A stretch of 64,000 bases of DNA from positions 1 through 64,000 of the forward strand of contig JBIOEA010000009.1 in NCBI GenBank assembly GCA_044445605.1. The letters run 5' to 3'. Numbering within the stretch: the stretch's first letter is position 1; each line of letters starts with the position of its first letter. This stretch comes from CAWKDC01 sp044445605. GTDB taxonomy: Bacteria > Pseudomonadota > Gammaproteobacteria > JABCZS01. Below, piece after piece: positions 52,445 to 60,468 of the stretch. The notes below the pieces were generated by a model. That model was not told the origin of the DNA. It worked only from the letters and a program-made list of their open reading frames with translations, and did no database searches. A program made the position numbers and the translations under genes.

Positions 52445-53185
52445 TTAAAATATCCCCACGATCGTCTTCGACAAACCGTCCGCTAACGCAGGGCCCGCTT
52501 GCTCCCAACCCAAATTAACTTTGTTCGCCGTGCTGACAACGCGTGTTTGATAACGCTTCCACGCATCTTTGTCTTCACTGTTCACCGTGACCGTTGTTTG
52601 CGAACCTTGCTTCAATTGACCTTCTGAGCTTTTTGTCACCAGCGATCCATCACTCGTTTTTTCAGAAATTTGAATGTCAGTCGTGACGCCATAAGTGGTG
52701 TCCTTCACCGACGCATCTACAAGCATGCCCAATGCAGCACCCGCTAAGGCACCACCAATAATGGCATCTGTATGTCCACTAATTAACGCACCGGTGCCCG
52801 CGCCAATCGCTCCGCCGGCTAAACCACCCCCGAACCCTGACATCAGCGTTTCTTCACGCGTTTTGGGGTTCATCTCGCCAGCAGATAATACATTGGCTTG
52901 TAATAAATACTGCGCCTTTTTTGGATCACTCACCACTTGATAACCTTTCATGCGCAAGCCTGTTTTGATCGACTCTGTCAAATCCAATGCAGCAACATCG
53001 GTTGTGTTACGTACTTGTACGTAAACTTTTTGATTTTCTTTGGACGTCGGCTCCAAGAAAATCGTGCTGCTCATTTTGTTCTCTGTCACCAAATTGCGCT
53101 TGCTGATCGCCGTCGTTGTGCCGGCACAACTGGCTAACGATAATGATATTGCGATGACGGTTAATATTTTAAAAAATTTATGCAT
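52445..53185 (-). CDS. TraT-like complement-resistance/surface-exclusion lipoprotein
   Basis: A protein of 246 residues. The signal MHKFFKILTVIAISLSLASC has a lipobox (LASC). The mature part opens TAISKRNLVTENKMSSTIFL, matching the TAIKKRNLE...QMSETIWL start of plasmid TraT. The glycine-rich hydrophobic centre (GGGLAGGAIGAGTGALI) and the block YQTRVVSTANKVNLGWE are further signatures. Plasmid TraT blocks mating-pair formation and gives serum resistance at the outer membrane. Here no conjugation genes are nearby, so a chromosomal, possibly host-related, role is inferred. Confidence 0.88.
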   Translation of the reverse strand: MHKFFKILTVIAISLSLASCAGTTTAISKRNLVTENKMSSTIFLEPTSKENQKVYVQVRNTTDVAALDLTESIKTGLRMKGYQVVSDPKKAQYLLQANVLSAGEMNPKTREETLMSGFGGGLAGGAIGAGTGALISGHTDAIIGGALAGAALGMLVDASVKDTTYGVTTDIQISEKTSDGSLVTKSSEGQLKQGSQTTVTVNSEDKDAWKRYQTRVVSTANKVNLGWEQAGPALADGLSKTIVGIF

Positions 53186-53204
53186 TTTACGTACCTCTTT
53201 AAGA

Positions 53205-53340
53205 GGGCGAAAGATGTTTCGCCCCTACAACATACAAATCCCTCCGGCCTTCGGCCACCTCCCTTTACAAAGGGAGGATGTTTTGTACCGTCGCCCCCCC
53301 TTTACAAAGGGAAGGGATTTTCCACGGGATTTTTCGCCCC
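53205..53340. repeat. Repeat cluster: GGGCGAAA hairpin plus CCCTTT-ac-AAAGGG hairpins
   Basis: Copy 2 of the dispersed hairpin has GGGCGAAA (53205-53212), loop GATG and TTTCGCCC (53217-53224), with the same flanks as at 37424. A GGCC-TTC-GGCC hairpin follows at about 53245-53256. Then come CCTCCCTTT-AC-AAAGGGAGG (53258-53277), a shorter CCCTTT-AC-AAAGGG (53298-53311), and a half-unit TTTTTCGCCCCC near 53331-53341. The cluster lies between traT and znuA and runs into the znuA coding end. Confidence 0.65.
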
Positions 53341-54207
53341 CACATTCGGCTCCAAACATCCGACCAAGCTATCTGCAATGTTCGTTAACAATGCTGAATA
53401 GCCTGCTGTTCCTGCTGGTTCCTGCGCCCCGAGTGGGTTTAATGTCCCAATCTTTGCACCATGATCCGCCGCCAATTGCCTCAATAAATCCGTTTGGTTT
53501 TCCGGCTCACTGAATATACAGCGTATATGTTCCGATTTCAATAGCAGGCCCACTTCAATCCAACGGGTTGCGCTCAGTGGCACATGTGGATTGTGCGAGA
53601 TACTCTCTAAACGACGTAAACCATAACGCTTTTCAAAGTACTGGAAGGCATCATGATAATCGATATATGGCACGGACTGCACCGGCCCAAGCTTTTGTGC
53701 AAGCTGCGTATTCAACGCGGCAATCTCGGTGATAAACGCATCTGTCTGTCGTTTGTAGAGTTTTTCATGCTCAGGATCAATATCACTTAAACGCTTGCTC
53801 AACTGCTTCGCAGCTGTCATGGCATTGAGGGGGTCCAACCAAAGATGAGGATCCGTATCATGCCCACCGGCACCACGCAGTTCATAACGAATCATCGCTG
53901 GTTCATTGATTAAAATAAGCTGCTTTTTGGGGGGCACAACCTCTAATGCGTCTACAAGGTATGTTTCAAGGCCAGGCCCGATCCACATCACCACATCCGC
54001 GTTTTTAATCGCCTCATATTGGCTTGGCTTTAATGCGTAGGCATGCTCAGATGCGCCTTGAGGCACCAACAATACCGGGCTGCCAAGCTTCCCCATCACC
54101 GCTTGTGCAATATGATAAAGCGGCATGATGCTCACAACGACTGTCGGCGCTTCGGCCCGCGCAGCCATGGCCAGAAAAAAGAGTAATACGCCCACGATCT
54201 TTTTCAT
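53302..54207 (-). CDS. znuA: Zinc ABC transporter substrate-binding protein ZnuA
   Basis: A protein of 301 residues with signal MKKIVGVLLFFLAMAARA. Zinc-ligand regions are visible: SEHAYALKPSQ (H55), DPHLWLDP and SHNPHVPLS, with FSEPENQ near the fourth ligand. The long His/Asp-rich loop of many ZnuA proteins is almost absent (only GAGGHDTD). The natural end should be near ADSLVGCLE. The last about 12 residues (VGAKNPVENPFPL) and the stop codon are encoded by the neighbouring repeat cluster. It captures zinc in the periplasm for ZnuBC, whose genes are about 1.3 kb away on the other strand. Confidence 0.92.
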   Translation of the reverse strand: MKKIVGVLLFFLAMAARAEAPTVVVSIMPLYHIAQAVMGKLGSPVLLVPQGASEHAYALKPSQYEAIKNADVVMWIGPGLETYLVDALEVVPPKKQLILINEPAMIRYELRGAGGHDTDPHLWLDPLNAMTAAKQLSKRLSDIDPEHEKLYKRQTDAFITEIAALNTQLAQKLGPVQSVPYIDYHDAFQYFEKRYGLRRLESISHNPHVPLSATRWIEVGLLLKSEHIRCIFSEPENQTDLLRQLAADHGAKIGTLNPLGAQEPAGTAGYSALLTNIADSLVGCLEPNVGAKNPVENPFPL

Positions 54208-54210
54208 GCG

Positions 54211-55029
54211 TTATTGCCTTACCAAACGGGTGTTGTTCATGCGGACAGCAGAAGAAGTGCTGCGATAGGGGTTAATATCCAAGCCCCCGCGTCGAGTATA
54301 GCGCGCATAAACCGTCAATGCACTGGGCTTACATCGATGAAGGATATCCAAAAACATGCGCTCCACACAATGCTCATGGAAATCTTGTAACTGATGAAAA
54401 TGGATAAAGTAACGTAACAGCGTGGGCCGATCTATCGGCTGCCCTGTATATTGAATTTGCACACTGCCCCAATCGGGTTGCCCGGTGACAGGACAATTGG
54501 ATTTCAATAAATCCGAGGTCAATGTTTCACGAACCACTTTGCCAGGAAGGGTGTGTAGTAGGGCAGGGCCATCTTCAGGTAACGGCGATACATCCAAGTG
54601 ATCGAGCGACTCCCCAGGCAAAGTAGGATGGATATTCCCCTGCAAATCGGATAGGGGGGCCACAATGACGTCAACAGGTGCACCCGTGGCAGCACTAAGA
54701 TCCTGACTGATTATTTGCCGAACCGCTTCCATCGTCGGGAAACGCGATTGATTAAAACTATTTAAATAGAGCTTGAATGACTTTGACTCGATTAAAAAAG
54801 GGCTTGTGCACGCTACAACACATTCCATGATGGCGACCATGGGCTTGCCCTGCTCATTGAGCCACGAAACCTCGTAAGCATTCCATATATCAGCACCGTA
54901 AAAGGGCAGTGTGTCGCCTACATGCAACCCTAGCATTTCACGGCTTAATGTGCGAGCGATGGGCTCGAGAAGGCTAGGTGTATATGTTTGAATATAAAGG
55001 GATTTTTCGCCCAGATGTGTTAATGCCAT
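54211..55029 (-). CDS. queF: NADPH-dependent 7-cyano-7-deazaguanine reductase QueF (long form)
   Basis: A protein of 272 residues. It reduces preQ0 to preQ1 in queuosine synthesis. It is the two-domain type: ESKSFKLYLNSFNQ is the QueF motif in the N-terminal half, and the catalytic cysteine lies in LKSNCPVTGQPDWGS, with the C-terminal YARYTRRGGLDINPYRS. It sits three bases before znuA, so the two may be co-transcribed. No preQ1 riboswitch was recognised upstream. Confidence 0.95.
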   Translation of the reverse strand: MALTHLGEKSLYIQTYTPSLLEPIARTLSREMLGLHVGDTLPFYGADIWNAYEVSWLNEQGKPMVAIMECVVACTSPFLIESKSFKLYLNSFNQSRFPTMEAVRQIISQDLSAATGAPVDVIVAPLSDLQGNIHPTLPGESLDHLDVSPLPEDGPALLHTLPGKVVRETLTSDLLKSNCPVTGQPDWGSVQIQYTGQPIDRPTLLRYFIHFHQLQDFHEHCVERMFLDILHRCKPSALTVYARYTRRGGLDINPYRSTSSAVRMNNTRLVRQ

Positions 55030-55118
55030 AAACAGGTCTCTTTGTTAGAATAATGCGGTTATTATTATAGAATTCCCATCAATGGTCAAGCAGTGCTTTT
55101 TATGCCTTTTTATTGTTA

Positions 55119-55379
55119 TTATAAACTTGTTGCGTCTTTATGTATCAGCATATTCAAATACGTTTGATAAGGCAACCCGCATTTAGAGGCCTTTATTTTA
55201 ATAGCCTCCAAATCTTGGACTGACAATCGAATAGTGATTGGCTTTTTATTTTGAACATGCTGCTTAGCGGCCTTTGTCAGGTCATCGATAAGTGCCTGTT
55301 TATTCTGAACAGACTTTAGAGATTCAAATTGATCTTCAATGGCTTGTTCTTCTGCATTTAACTCATATTTTTTGGACAT
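55119..55379 (-). CDS. Ribbon-helix-helix antitoxin-like protein without adjacent toxin
   Basis: A protein of 86 residues. An acidic helical N-terminus is followed by a CopG/BrnA-like segment: KPITIRLSVQDLEAIKIKA, then GLPYQTYLNMLIHK. Such proteins usually neutralise a BrnT- or RelE-type toxin encoded next door. Here the flanking 90 and 175 bases have no room for one. It could be an orphan antitoxin or a stand-alone repressor. Confidence 0.7.
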   Translation of the reverse strand: MSKKYELNAEEQAIEDQFESLKSVQNKQALIDDLTKAAKQHVQNKKPITIRLSVQDLEAIKIKASKCGLPYQTYLNMLIHKDATSL

Positions 55380-55461
55380 GGCTTACCCCCTGTTTTTTGA
55401 TTGTAGTACAGCATATGTACATTGTCAATACATTTTCAGTTTTCAATATTTGATTCTGCTA

Positions 55462-55493
55462 TAGTAGCCTGGTTACAGTAACGCAGGTTACTA
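55462..55493. promoter_or_regulatory. Candidate Zur operator upstream of znuCB
   Basis: A perfect core palindrome GTTAC-A-GTAAC (55472-55482) sits within a longer imperfect inverted repeat (TAGTA ... CCT ... AGG ... TACTA, 55462-55493). It lies about 60-90 bases upstream of znuC. Gammaproteobacterial Zur boxes have a GTTATA-n-TATAAC-like core, so a zinc-repressor site is a reasonable guess; the match is partial. Confidence 0.45.
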
Positions 55494-55554
55494 TACTTAT
55501 AGACGACTTGAAGAAGGCATGATAAGGTTCAACATCCCCCTTTAGGAAGAAAAA

Positions 55555-56238
55555 ATGCTGCGCCTCGACAACCTCGGGATCCAACGCGATGGCCGTTGGA
55601 TATTACGCGATATCTCGCTTCAGATTGATGCGGGCCAAATCATCACGCTCGTCGGGCCCAATGGCTGCGGCAAAACAACACTCTTGCGTGCGCTCCTAGG
55701 TCTTACGCCACTTTCAACAGGTCGTATTGAAAAAAAGCCTGGGCTACGCATCGGCTACATGCCACAAAAACTTCATATTGAACCGACCTTGCCGCTGACC
55801 GTCGCACGGTTCTTAAGTCTAGGGCCTGCATTTTCACAAGAAGTGCTCGATACCTTGCGCGTGACCTCTTTACTCGATAAATCCATGCACGTCTTATCCG
55901 GTGGCGAATTACAGCGAGTCTTACTTGCTCGCGCATTGATGAACAATCCTGAATTTTTGGTATTAGATGAACCCTTACAAGGCGTCGACGTCAATGGGCA
56001 AGCAGAATTTTATCGTCATATTTTAGATGCACGTGCGCGGCTTAATTGCAGCATATTAATGGTGTCACATGATTTACACGTCGTGATGGCAAAAACCGAT
56101 CAGGTTGTTTGTTTGAATCATCATATATGTTGTTCGGGCACGCCTGAAGCGGTCAAGCTTGACCCAGCGTTTATTCATTTATTTGGCGAAAGTGCGGCAT
56201 TTTATGCGCATAAGCATGATCATCAACATGATGAATAA
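55555..56238 (+). CDS. znuC: Zinc ABC transporter ATP-binding protein ZnuC
   Basis: A protein of 227 residues with Walker A VGPNGCGKTTLLRAL, signature LSGGELQRVLLARAL, Walker B FLVLDEPLQGVD and the switch histidine in ILMVSHDLHVV. The C-terminal tail HKHDHQHDE is His-rich, as in zinc-type ATPases. It energises zinc import with ZnuB. A possible Zur site lies upstream. Confidence 0.94.
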   Translation: MLRLDNLGIQRDGRWILRDISLQIDAGQIITLVGPNGCGKTTLLRALLGLTPLSTGRIEKKPGLRIGYMPQKLHIEPTLPLTVARFLSLGPAFSQEVLDTLRVTSLLDKSMHVLSGGELQRVLLARALMNNPEFLVLDEPLQGVDVNGQAEFYRHILDARARLNCSILMVSHDLHVVMAKTDQVVCLNHHICCSGTPEAVKLDPAFIHLFGESAAFYAHKHDHQHDE

Positions 56239-56262
56239 TTCCAACCCTGTAGGGAAAATATA

Positions 56263-57060
56263 ATGTATGATTTCCTTTTTCGCGCAACCCTAGCCGGCAT
56301 CGGCATTGCATTATTATGCGCGCCGTTAGGCTCTTTGGTTGTATGGCGTCGCCTTTCCTATTTTGGTGATACGTTATCGCACGCAGCATTACTCGGTGTG
56401 GCCTTAAGCGCTGCCTTTTCATTCGCCACCCCTTTTTATGGCATTTTATTCAGCGCGATCCTCATCAGTTTATTTCTGTTATTCATGGAACACCGCACAC
56501 GCTTACCGAGCGATACCTTGCTGGGCATTTTAGCGCATGGCTCGCTCGCGCTGGGCATTGTGGTGATTTCACTATTGCCCTCGTTTAGAACGGATTTATA
56601 TGCGTATTTATTCGGTGATATTTTGGGCGTGAGCATGATGGACATCGCCCGCATTTATGCGATGGGTACCGTCGTGTTATTGATTATTGGCATGCGTTGG
56701 CGCGCATTATTGATGAGCACGGTACATGAAGATCTGGCTGCTGTCGATGGCATTCATGTTGCGCGTGAACGCATGATCCTCACGTTATTGTTAGCCTGTG
56801 TCGTTGCGTTGTCGATCAAAATTTTGGGGGTCTTGCTGATCACGGCGATGTTAGTGATTCCGCCAGCAGCAGCCCGGCCCTTTGCATGCAACCCTGAACA
56901 AATGGTGATAGGCGCGGCGGTCACCGGAGTACTCGCAGTGATAGGCGGCCTTTTATCCTCACTATGGTTTGACTTGCCGGCTGGCCCGATGATTGTTTTA
57001 AGCAGCGTAGCCCTGTTTGTCTTGGCTCATGGCACGAAAAGTGTTATGGTACGCCCATGA
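56263..57060 (+). CDS. znuB: Zinc ABC transporter membrane subunit ZnuB
   Basis: A protein of 265 residues with about seven membrane helices. The opening FLFRATLAGIGIALLCAPLG and the motif WRRLSYFGDTLSHAALLGVA are standard for ZnuB/ABC-3 permeases, as is LLITAMLVIPPAAARPF. It forms the channel of the zinc importer. Its stop overlaps the next gene's start (ATGA). Confidence 0.94.
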   Translation: MYDFLFRATLAGIGIALLCAPLGSLVVWRRLSYFGDTLSHAALLGVALSAAFSFATPFYGILFSAILISLFLLFMEHRTRLPSDTLLGILAHGSLALGIVVISLLPSFRTDLYAYLFGDILGVSMMDIARIYAMGTVVLLIIGMRWRALLMSTVHEDLAAVDGIHVARERMILTLLLACVVALSIKILGVLLITAMLVIPPAAARPFACNPEQMVIGAAVTGVLAVIGGLLSSLWFDLPAGPMIVLSSVALFVLAHGTKSVMVRP

Positions 57061-57911
57061 TGACCATTGAAACACTGATACAAACCCTTCCTCTTTTGGC
57101 AGGCGCACCTTTCGAGATCACACGCCTGGATGGGTGGTCCAACCATACCTATTTACTAAAAAGAAATAAAGAAGCGTATGTTGTTCGTATCCCCACACAA
57201 AAGAACATTCCCTGGCTCAATCGCGTGAATGAATCCAAACACATACACAGCATTAAACCATTCAACATCACACCTGAAACCGTGTATGAAGATCCTGCGA
57301 CCGGGGTTGCCATCCGTACTTATTTACCAGGCACTGTGATCAACGATGACCCAACGCGCATCACCCCGGAACAATTAATGGGCATGGCGACGGTATTAAA
57401 GCGACTCCATCAAAGCCCCTGCGAATTTGCACCGCTATCTTTATTTGGTTTTTTAAAACGTGACATGGATTATGTGAAGCAGCATTTCACGCTCGATCCA
57501 CGTTATGCAGAGTTGGAAGCTTATGCACACCGTATTGCGGCAAAATGGCCGAATATTAAAACAGCGCCTTGCCACATGGATCCTAACCCACACAATTTCT
57601 TATGCGCCGAAGATAATAAAATTTGGCTGATTGATTTTGAATTTGCAGGGCAGTGTGATCCTGCGTGGGATTTGGCATACACCATCACCTATTGCAATCT
57701 CACGAAAATGCAAGAAAACATTTTGTTAGACAGTTATGAGGCGAGCCCTGAGTTACGCGAGCGCGTGCAAGATTACAAAGCATTAACACAATGGATTCAA
57801 GCCATTTGGATCCGCCAGCAATTCACGCTCAAACATCATCCCGTCCCCGAAGATGAAATGTTGCGCTGGGAAGATAGGGCATTGGAAAGGGCGATTGGGC
57901 TGCGGGCCTAA
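57057..57911 (+). CDS. Choline/aminoglycoside-kinase-like phosphotransferase (LicA-like)
   Basis: A protein of 284 residues. The kinase motifs are HMDPNPHNFLC (catalytic Asp and Asn) and WLIDFEFAGQCDPAWDLA (Mg-binding Asp), both typical of LicA/choline kinase. The N-terminal GWSNHTYLLKR is a nucleotide-loop region. In other bacteria LicA makes phosphocholine for surface decoration. It is joined to znuB by an ATGA overlap, an unusual pairing. Thiamine kinase or another small-molecule kinase remains possible. Confidence 0.75.
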   Translation: MMTIETLIQTLPLLAGAPFEITRLDGWSNHTYLLKRNKEAYVVRIPTQKNIPWLNRVNESKHIHSIKPFNITPETVYEDPATGVAIRTYLPGTVINDDPTRITPEQLMGMATVLKRLHQSPCEFAPLSLFGFLKRDMDYVKQHFTLDPRYAELEAYAHRIAAKWPNIKTAPCHMDPNPHNFLCAEDNKIWLIDFEFAGQCDPAWDLAYTITYCNLTKMQENILLDSYEASPELRERVQDYKALTQWIQAIWIRQQFTLKHHPVPEDEMLRWEDRALERAIGLRA

Positions 57912-57949
57912 CATTTAGCTATGCTTTGCCACATCAAGGAGGCCTTAAG

Positions 57950-58153
57950 ATGATCAGCACAACCATAGAAATAGAATATGCTAAAACCCACCTATCAGAG
58001 CTCATTAAGCGTGCTCAGAATGGTGAAGAAGTCATTTTATGTGAAAGTGGAACTCCTCTCGCTATGCTTGTCCCTTATCCCGTGTCTAAAGGTCCTCGAA
58101 AACTGGGGCTCTGGGCGGGAAAAATTAAAATCGCAGATGATTTTGATGAATAA
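57950..58153 (+). CDS. Phd/YefM-family antitoxin, apparently truncated and without toxin
   Basis: A protein of 67 residues from the ATG at 57950, preceded by a perfect AAGGAGG. The Phd/VapB-type fold is clear: EIEYAKTHLSELIKRAQNGE, VILCESGTPLAMLVPY, GLWAGKIKIADDFDE. In the usual VapBC-like pairs a few more residues and a PIN-domain toxin follow at once. Here the protein stops at FDE and the next 50 bases lead into the dispersed hairpin. Toxin loss is likely. Confidence 0.8.
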   Translation: MISTTIEIEYAKTHLSELIKRAQNGEEVILCESGTPLAMLVPYPVSKGPRKLGLWAGKIKIADDFDE

Positions 58154-58206
58154 TGGTAAACGTTCAGATCCCGAGATTCATAATGTACACATGCACTTTC
58201 TTGTAA

Positions 58207-58300
58207 GGGCGAAACATCTTTCGCCCCTACGAGAAATTGCCATTGTCTGAACGAGTACCAAACTCATCGAAGAGGGCAAAAACGTAGGAGCGCTTCTACG
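58207..58300. repeat. Dispersed GGGCGAAA hairpin, copy 3, and a CGTAG/CTACG palindrome
   Basis: GGGCGAAA (58207-58214), loop CATC, TTTCGCCC (58219-58226), then CTACG. Further on, CGTAG-gAGC-GCTt-CTACG (58283-58300) is an 18-base near-palindrome of a REP-like type. Both sit between the truncated antitoxin and the ORFan gene. Confidence 0.6.
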
Positions 58301-58318
58301 CTATAAAAGCATTTGAAG

Positions 58319-59437
58319 TTATACCGGCTTTAATAAGGGCAACGCTTCCCAAATAATGAACGGTGTCAAACGACGTTTATAGCGACTAAGGTCATCATAA
58401 TACAGCACATCATACACGCTTTGTCCCTTAGGAAAATGTTGATTCGCTCGATGCAAAGAACGATAACGAGGAACAATGCCAACACTGTCCATGCCAAGTA
58501 AACGTTTGCGTATACCTTCAGGGTCGTTAATGCTAATAGGCAAGCCTGCTTTGTGAAGCGCCAAAAACATGCAGAGAGTTTCTTTCAGTCGACCAATTGA
58601 AGGGCCATTTAACACAATGGTAAAGCCTTCTTTCCGATACATGGGCCGCATAACATACAAATCAATGTGGGTGGTATTACCTCCTCGCTTAATTTCCCAA
58701 GGATGCCCCCCTCTCATTTTTTTAGGATGACTGCCATCAATCCATGCAGCAAATTCTTCTTCTGAATTTGGATCAATATCGAGCAACCCTTCATGCCGAC
58801 CATCGGCATACTGACGATACATTTGGCAACCCGTTAATGTCTCATCAACAGGATTATTATCGCTTTGAGCAGCAATATAAGCAATTTTGCAATACTCAAA
58901 ATAATCATTCGCAGTCATCGATGGGCGGGTAGTATTTTTATCGTCACTAAAATAACGGGATTCCAACAATTGAACAAACTGGTTTGTGCTGTCAGCGCCC
59001 AGGTCATGATCAAGCCGATAGAAATCCTTTAAAGAGGCATTGACAAGTGCTTTAGGTAATACGCCATAGCGCCGGTTTAAAGGGTACAATTCATATACTT
59101 TATGGTTAGCTTTGATCCAGTTTTTTTTGACAGCACCTAACCATTTCAAAGCATCAGGAATCAATTTTTCCCATGCTTCGATGCCTCCCTCTGAAAACAT
59201 GCCTAATCGGTCGCTGTCAACCTTGACGTTATTATCAGACAAAATCTCTAGTCTGCATGTATGGCCATCCAAGTGGTCGATATAAAACGTATCCTGATAC
59301 TTGAGCACTCGAATGTGATACCACTGATTTTTTGCATCAGGAAAAATGATATGCCAAATACGATCTATTGACTCAAGCTCATAATCAAATTGTGTCAATT
59401 TATTTAAAAAAATGTTGATTTTGTTTTCGATGTTCAT
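58319..59437 (-). CDS. Protein of unknown function coupled to purK
   Basis: A protein of 372 residues; no family is recognised. It has no signal peptide or membrane helix. The sequence is rich in charged and aromatic residues, including GGHPWEIKRGGNTTHIDLYV and RKEGFTIVLNGPSIGRLKET. Its ATG overlaps the purK stop (ATATGA, four bases), so it is translated from the purEK transcript. A purine link is not implied by sequence. It may be a recently acquired gene using the operon for expression. Confidence 0.6.
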   Translation of the reverse strand: MNIENKINIFLNKLTQFDYELESIDRIWHIIFPDAKNQWYHIRVLKYQDTFYIDHLDGHTCRLEILSDNNVKVDSDRLGMFSEGGIEAWEKLIPDALKWLGAVKKNWIKANHKVYELYPLNRRYGVLPKALVNASLKDFYRLDHDLGADSTNQFVQLLESRYFSDDKNTTRPSMTANDYFEYCKIAYIAAQSDNNPVDETLTGCQMYRQYADGRHEGLLDIDPNSEEEFAAWIDGSHPKKMRGGHPWEIKRGGNTTHIDLYVMRPMYRKEGFTIVLNGPSIGRLKETLCMFLALHKAGLPISINDPEGIRKRLLGMDSVGIVPRYRSLHRANQHFPKGQSVYDVLYYDDLSRYKRRLTPFIIWEALPLLKPV

Positions 59438-60468
59438 ATATCGCTCACCACGGTCACATGGCCAACCTTGCGCAGTGGTTTCACTTCCTTCCCATACAAA
59501 TGATAAAAAACATTCGGATCGTTTTTCATCGCTGAAGGCTCAGGTAATTCACCAATGTAATTGTGCATCACACTGTATCCGCGCGCTTCGCAAGATCCCA
59601 ATGGCATCCCCGTGATCGCACGCAAATGATTTTCAAACTGCGAGGTTTCAGCGCCTTCAATCGTCCAATGCCCACTGTTATGAACGCGCGGGGCCATTTC
59701 ATTTCCCACCAATCCATTGGACGTTACAAAAAATTCAATCGTTAATACGCCCACATAATCCAACACATCGAACAGCGCTTTCATGTGCTTTTGCGCAGCT
59801 ATCGTCAAGGCGTCATTCAAATAGGGCGCTTTTGTTGTCCGCAAGATCCCTTCTTTATGTGTATTTTCACACAGAGGATAAAATGCGGCTTCACCCGTTG
59901 TACTTCGCACACCAATCAAAGATACTTCTCGCTCAAAAGAAACCAAGCCTTCATAAATCAGCGCAGCCGGAGAAAGTGCTTTCACGCCCGCAATCAAATC
60001 GTCTTCCGTGTAACAACGCACTTGGCCTTTGCCGTCATAACCTAATCGACGCGTTTTTAAAATGCCCGGCAACCCAATTTTTTTTATCGCTGCGGGAATA
60101 TCGTCTTCTGAATCGATGGCGTAAAATGGCGCAGGCGACAATCCAATCTCTTCAAATAATTGTTTTTCGAGTAATCGATCTTGCGCGATAGCCAATGCTT
60201 TCACGGGCGGACGTAATGGTTTTTGCGCTGCCAAATACTCAGCAAATTCTAAGGGAATATTTTCGGTTTCAATAGTGATGATATCGACATCACTGATAAA
60301 TCCATTCGCATATTCAGCGCTTAACATCGGCACAATACAAAGCTCCGATTCACGCCCTGCACATTCGTCTGGCGATAAGGCTAAACACACTGTTTCGATG
60401 TCTAATGCCTTGGCCGCTTGTGCCGTCATTTGAGCCAATTGACCCGCGCCCACAATCCCAATGCGCAT
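59434..60468 (-). CDS. purK: N5-carboxyaminoimidazole ribonucleotide synthase PurK
   Basis: A protein of 344 residues with an ATP-grasp fold. It has the N-terminal IGIVGAGQLAQMTAQAA, the ATP-binding LKTRRLGYDGKGQ and the metal site with NEMAPRVHNSGHWTIEG. It makes N5-CAIR from AIR in purine synthesis. It overlaps purE by one base (TAATG-type). Confidence 0.96.
   Translation of the reverse strand: MRIGIVGAGQLAQMTAQAAKALDIETVCLALSPDECAGRESELCIVPMLSAEYANGFISDVDIITIETENIPLEFAEYLAAQKPLRPPVKALAIAQDRLLEKQLFEEIGLSPAPFYAIDSEDDIPAAIKKIGLPGILKTRRLGYDGKGQVRCYTEDDLIAGVKALSPAALIYEGLVSFEREVSLIGVRSTTGEAAFYPLCENTHKEGILRTTKAPYLNDALTIAAQKHMKALFDVLDYVGVLTIEFFVTSNGLVGNEMAPRVHNSGHWTIEGAETSQFENHLRAITGMPLGSCEARGYSVMHNYIGELPEPSAMKNDPNVFYHLYGKEVKPLRKVGHVTVVSDI

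Noticed and set aside
55030..55118. Possible preQ1 riboswitch before queF
   Set aside because: The short leader does not show a clear H-type pseudoknot with an A-rich tail.
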